Origin: Deefgea piscis
Lineage (GTDB): Bacteria; Pseudomonadota; Gammaproteobacteria; Burkholderiales; Chitinibacteraceae
Assembly: GCF_019665785.1 (NCBI RefSeq)
Contig: NZ_CP081149.1
Location: 1,798,001-1,862,000 of the forward strand
Direction: 5' to 3'
DNA: 64,000 nt
A program made the translations under genes and the position numbers. How positions within the stretch are numbered: position 1 is the first letter of the stretch; each line of letters begins with the position of its first letter. Positions 62,521-64,000 of this stretch are shown here, piece after piece. Under the pieces are notes generated by a model, which saw nothing but the letters and a program-made list of their open reading frames with translations, did not search any database and was not told where the DNA came from.

Positions 62521-64000
62521 GGTTGATCTGCCTTACGACCTTGAATGAGTGCTTCTGGATGACGATTCAGATAGTCCGACAATGCACGTAATGATTGTGC
62601 GGCTTTACTGAGTTCTTGTAGCGTTTGATCTAAATTTTGCTGTACCGGCGATTCTGGTTGCAAGGTGGTTTGTACTTGCTTAAAAGCACCCTCTGCACTT
62701 TTAAGTGTGACTTTAGCTTCAGGGACCAGCTCTTGATCAATTTTTTGAATCAATGCATTACTTGATGCGAGTGTTTGTTGCAAGGTTTTGAGCGTTTGGT
62801 CGGCATTTTGCCCGATTGATTGCAGTGGAATTTGGTCCATTTTTTTCACAATCGATGCAATTCGATCTTGAATTTCATTCAAGCTGCTGTTGACGCTTGG
62901 CATTTGTGGTGGATTGCTGGCCCAGTTGATTCGCGCTTTTTTGGCGTTGGGCACGTAATCTAGCGCGATATAAAGCTGTCCTGTAATCAGATTGCTGGTT
63001 CGCATTTGCGCGCGCATGCCGTTTTCGACTAAACGATTAATGATTTTTTTCTGGTCGGCCAAGCTGAGTACTTGATTGTCGTCGGTTTGCAAATTACGGA
63101 AACGATCGGGGTAAATCGCAATGGTGATGGGTAACTCAATATCGGTTTTGTTTTTAGCCAAAACTAATTTAATCGATTGTACTTCACCCACTTGGATGCC
63201 GCGAAAATCAACGGCTGCGCCAACTGCAAGGCCGCGGACCGAGTCTTTAAAGTGAATAACAAAAGGCAGTTTATAGCTATCATTGCTTTTCATGGCTGCG
63301 GCTTTGTTATCGGCCAATAAAAAGCGGCTGCCCGCTTTGGCAACTTCGCCAGGGTCTTCACCTGGTGGCGACTGGAATGCTAAACCACCGATGACAACGG
63401 AAGCTAACGATTGCGTTTCAATGCTAAGCCCGTTGCTATTGAGTGCAACGTCAAAGCCACTGGCGTGCCAAAAACGGCTGTTATCAGTAACAAATTGGTC
63501 ATACGGTGCGTGGACAAAAATCGAAACAGAAATAAATTCCCCACTGGGGTCGAGCTTAAATGACGTTACTTCACCCACTTGTAAGCGACGAAAGAAAATT
63601 GGCGTACCATTGCTGATTGAGCCCATGTTTTGGGCTTTGAGTGTAAATTCTCGGCCTGGTTGATTTGACGTAATGACGGGCGGGGTTTCTAAACCAGTGA
63701 AAAATCGTTTGCTGTCTGGTTTGCGTGTTGGGTCAAGTGCAATATATGAACCAGAAAGCAAGGTGCCTAAGCCGGAAACCGTTCCGCCAGAGATTAAGGG
63801 CCGCACAACCCAAAACCGCGATTGTTCGCCCAATAAATTATCGCTGCCATGCGTCATTTCAGCGGTCACTTTAACGCGCTGGTGGTCTTCGCTTAAGGCG
63901 ACGCTGCTGACTGTACCAATCACCACGTCTTTATATTTAACCTTGGTCTTTCCTGACTCTAGGCCCTCAGCGCTATTAAATTCAATGGTGATAGTTGGGC
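62517..64000 (-). CDS. pqiB: Intermembrane transport protein PqiB, 5' end outside window
   Basis: Multi-MCE-domain protein that forms a periplasm-spanning tube for lipids between the membranes. The frame stays open to base 64000 and encodes TITIEFNSAEGLESGKTKVK directly before YKDVVIGTV, the middle of the first MCE domain. The GTG at 63926 is therefore internal and the start lies beyond the window. Two further MCE copies are visible (FRRLQVGEVTSFKL and VDFRGIQVGEVQSIKL), then a C-terminal helical region. Partial because of the window edge. Confidence 0.93.
   Translation of the reverse strand, partial: PTITIEFNSAEGLESGKTKVKYKDVVIGTVSSVALSEDHQRVKVTAEMTHGSDNLLGEQSRFWVVRPLISGGTVSGLGTLLSGSYIALDPTRKPDSKRFFTGLETPPVITSNQPGREFTLKAQNMGSISNGTPIFFRRLQVGEVTSFKLDPSGEFISVSIFVHAPYDQFVTDNSRFWHASGFDVALNSNGLSIETQSLASVVIGGLAFQSPPGEDPGEVAKAGSRFLLADNKAAAMKSNDSYKLPFVIHFKDSVRGLAVGAAVDFRGIQVGEVQSIKLVLAKNKTDIELPITIAIYPDRFRNLQTDDNQVLSLADQKKIINRLVENGMRAQMRTSNLITGQLYIALDYVPNAKKARINWASNPPQMPSVNSSLNEIQDRIASIVKKMDQIPLQSIGQNADQTLKTLQQTLASSNALIQKIDQELVPEAKVTLKSAEGAFKQVQTTLQPESPVQQNLDQTLQELSKAAQSLRALSDYLNRHPEALIQGRKADQP

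Noticed and set aside
1..64000. Neisseria-type DNA uptake sequences
   Set aside because: Reading through the window I noticed no recurring GCCGTCTGAA-like 10-mer at terminators or elsewhere. A full count was not possible by eye.
63926..64000. GTG at 63926 as the start of pqiB
   Set aside because: The same frame continues upstream to the window edge and encodes conserved MCE-domain sequence, so the gene is truncated by the window.

Overview
The window is ordinary, gene-dense chromosome from a betaproteobacterium. Gene content and order fit the Neisseriales, possibly a Chitinibacteraceae-like organism, but no 16S gene is present, so this is an inference from protein families and synteny. Supporting points are the fimV-truA-trpF-trpB-trpA-accD-folC-SPOR-cvpA-purF-metZ block, the rpsF-priB-rpsR-rplI block, the phasin/PhaR pair of a polyhydroxyalkanoate (PHA) storer, and pilU. 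Intergenic gaps are short, no stretch longer than about 300 bases lacks a gene, and strong hairpin-plus-T-tract terminators are common. No insertion sequence, prophage, CRISPR array or toxin island was seen.

Layout. 1-2.4 kb: end of leuD, nagB, leuB. 2.4-11.1 kb: PIN-PhoH protein, PrxQ/Bcp, dcd, an AhpD-like protein, trmJ and suhB (divergent), a small lipoprotein, a YffB/Spx protein, pilU, fadD. 11.2-20.2 kb: the transcription/translation/RNA-decay block rimP-nusA-infB-rbfA-truB-rpsO-pnp. 20.3-22.6 kb: phasin and phaR (divergent), tcdA. 22.7-24.5 kb, minus strand: rplI, rpsR, priB, rpsF and a 7Fe ferredoxin. 24.6-39.1 kb, plus strand: gluQ, fimV, an EcfT-like membrane protein, truA, trpF, trpB, trpA, accD, folC, a SPOR protein, cvpA, purF, metZ. 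39.2-44.4 kb: pitA, selO, ybaK and a response regulator with TPR-like repeats.

44.5-52.05 kb is the most system-like part. It holds eight tightly coupled minus-strand genes: FAD amine-oxidase-like protein, DUF1365, Cfa-type methyltransferase, chalcone-isomerase-like protein, MFS carrier, DUF3833 lipoprotein, short-chain dehydrogenase and SnoaL-like protein. Five of the seven junctions are 4-base stop/start overlaps. A TetR regulator is encoded divergently, with a perfect 14-bp palindrome between them. I read this as a regulated membrane-lipid modification operon whose product is not known to me.

52.1-64 kb: two identical tRNA-Leu(CAG) genes, rnr, a PilZ-like protein, an unknown acidic protein, a SIMPL protein, a YgfX-like protein, a GNAT acetyltransferase, an RhlE-type DEAD-box helicase with a long Gly/Arg/Tyr-rich tail, a MscS channel, a VanZ-like protein, an Smr protein, hslR, pqiC and a 5'-truncated pqiB.

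Non-coding structure is the other theme. Structured or potentially switching leaders lie before rimP, rbfA, pnp and rpsF, and candidate operators lie before the AhpD-like gene, between phaP and phaR, and before tetR.
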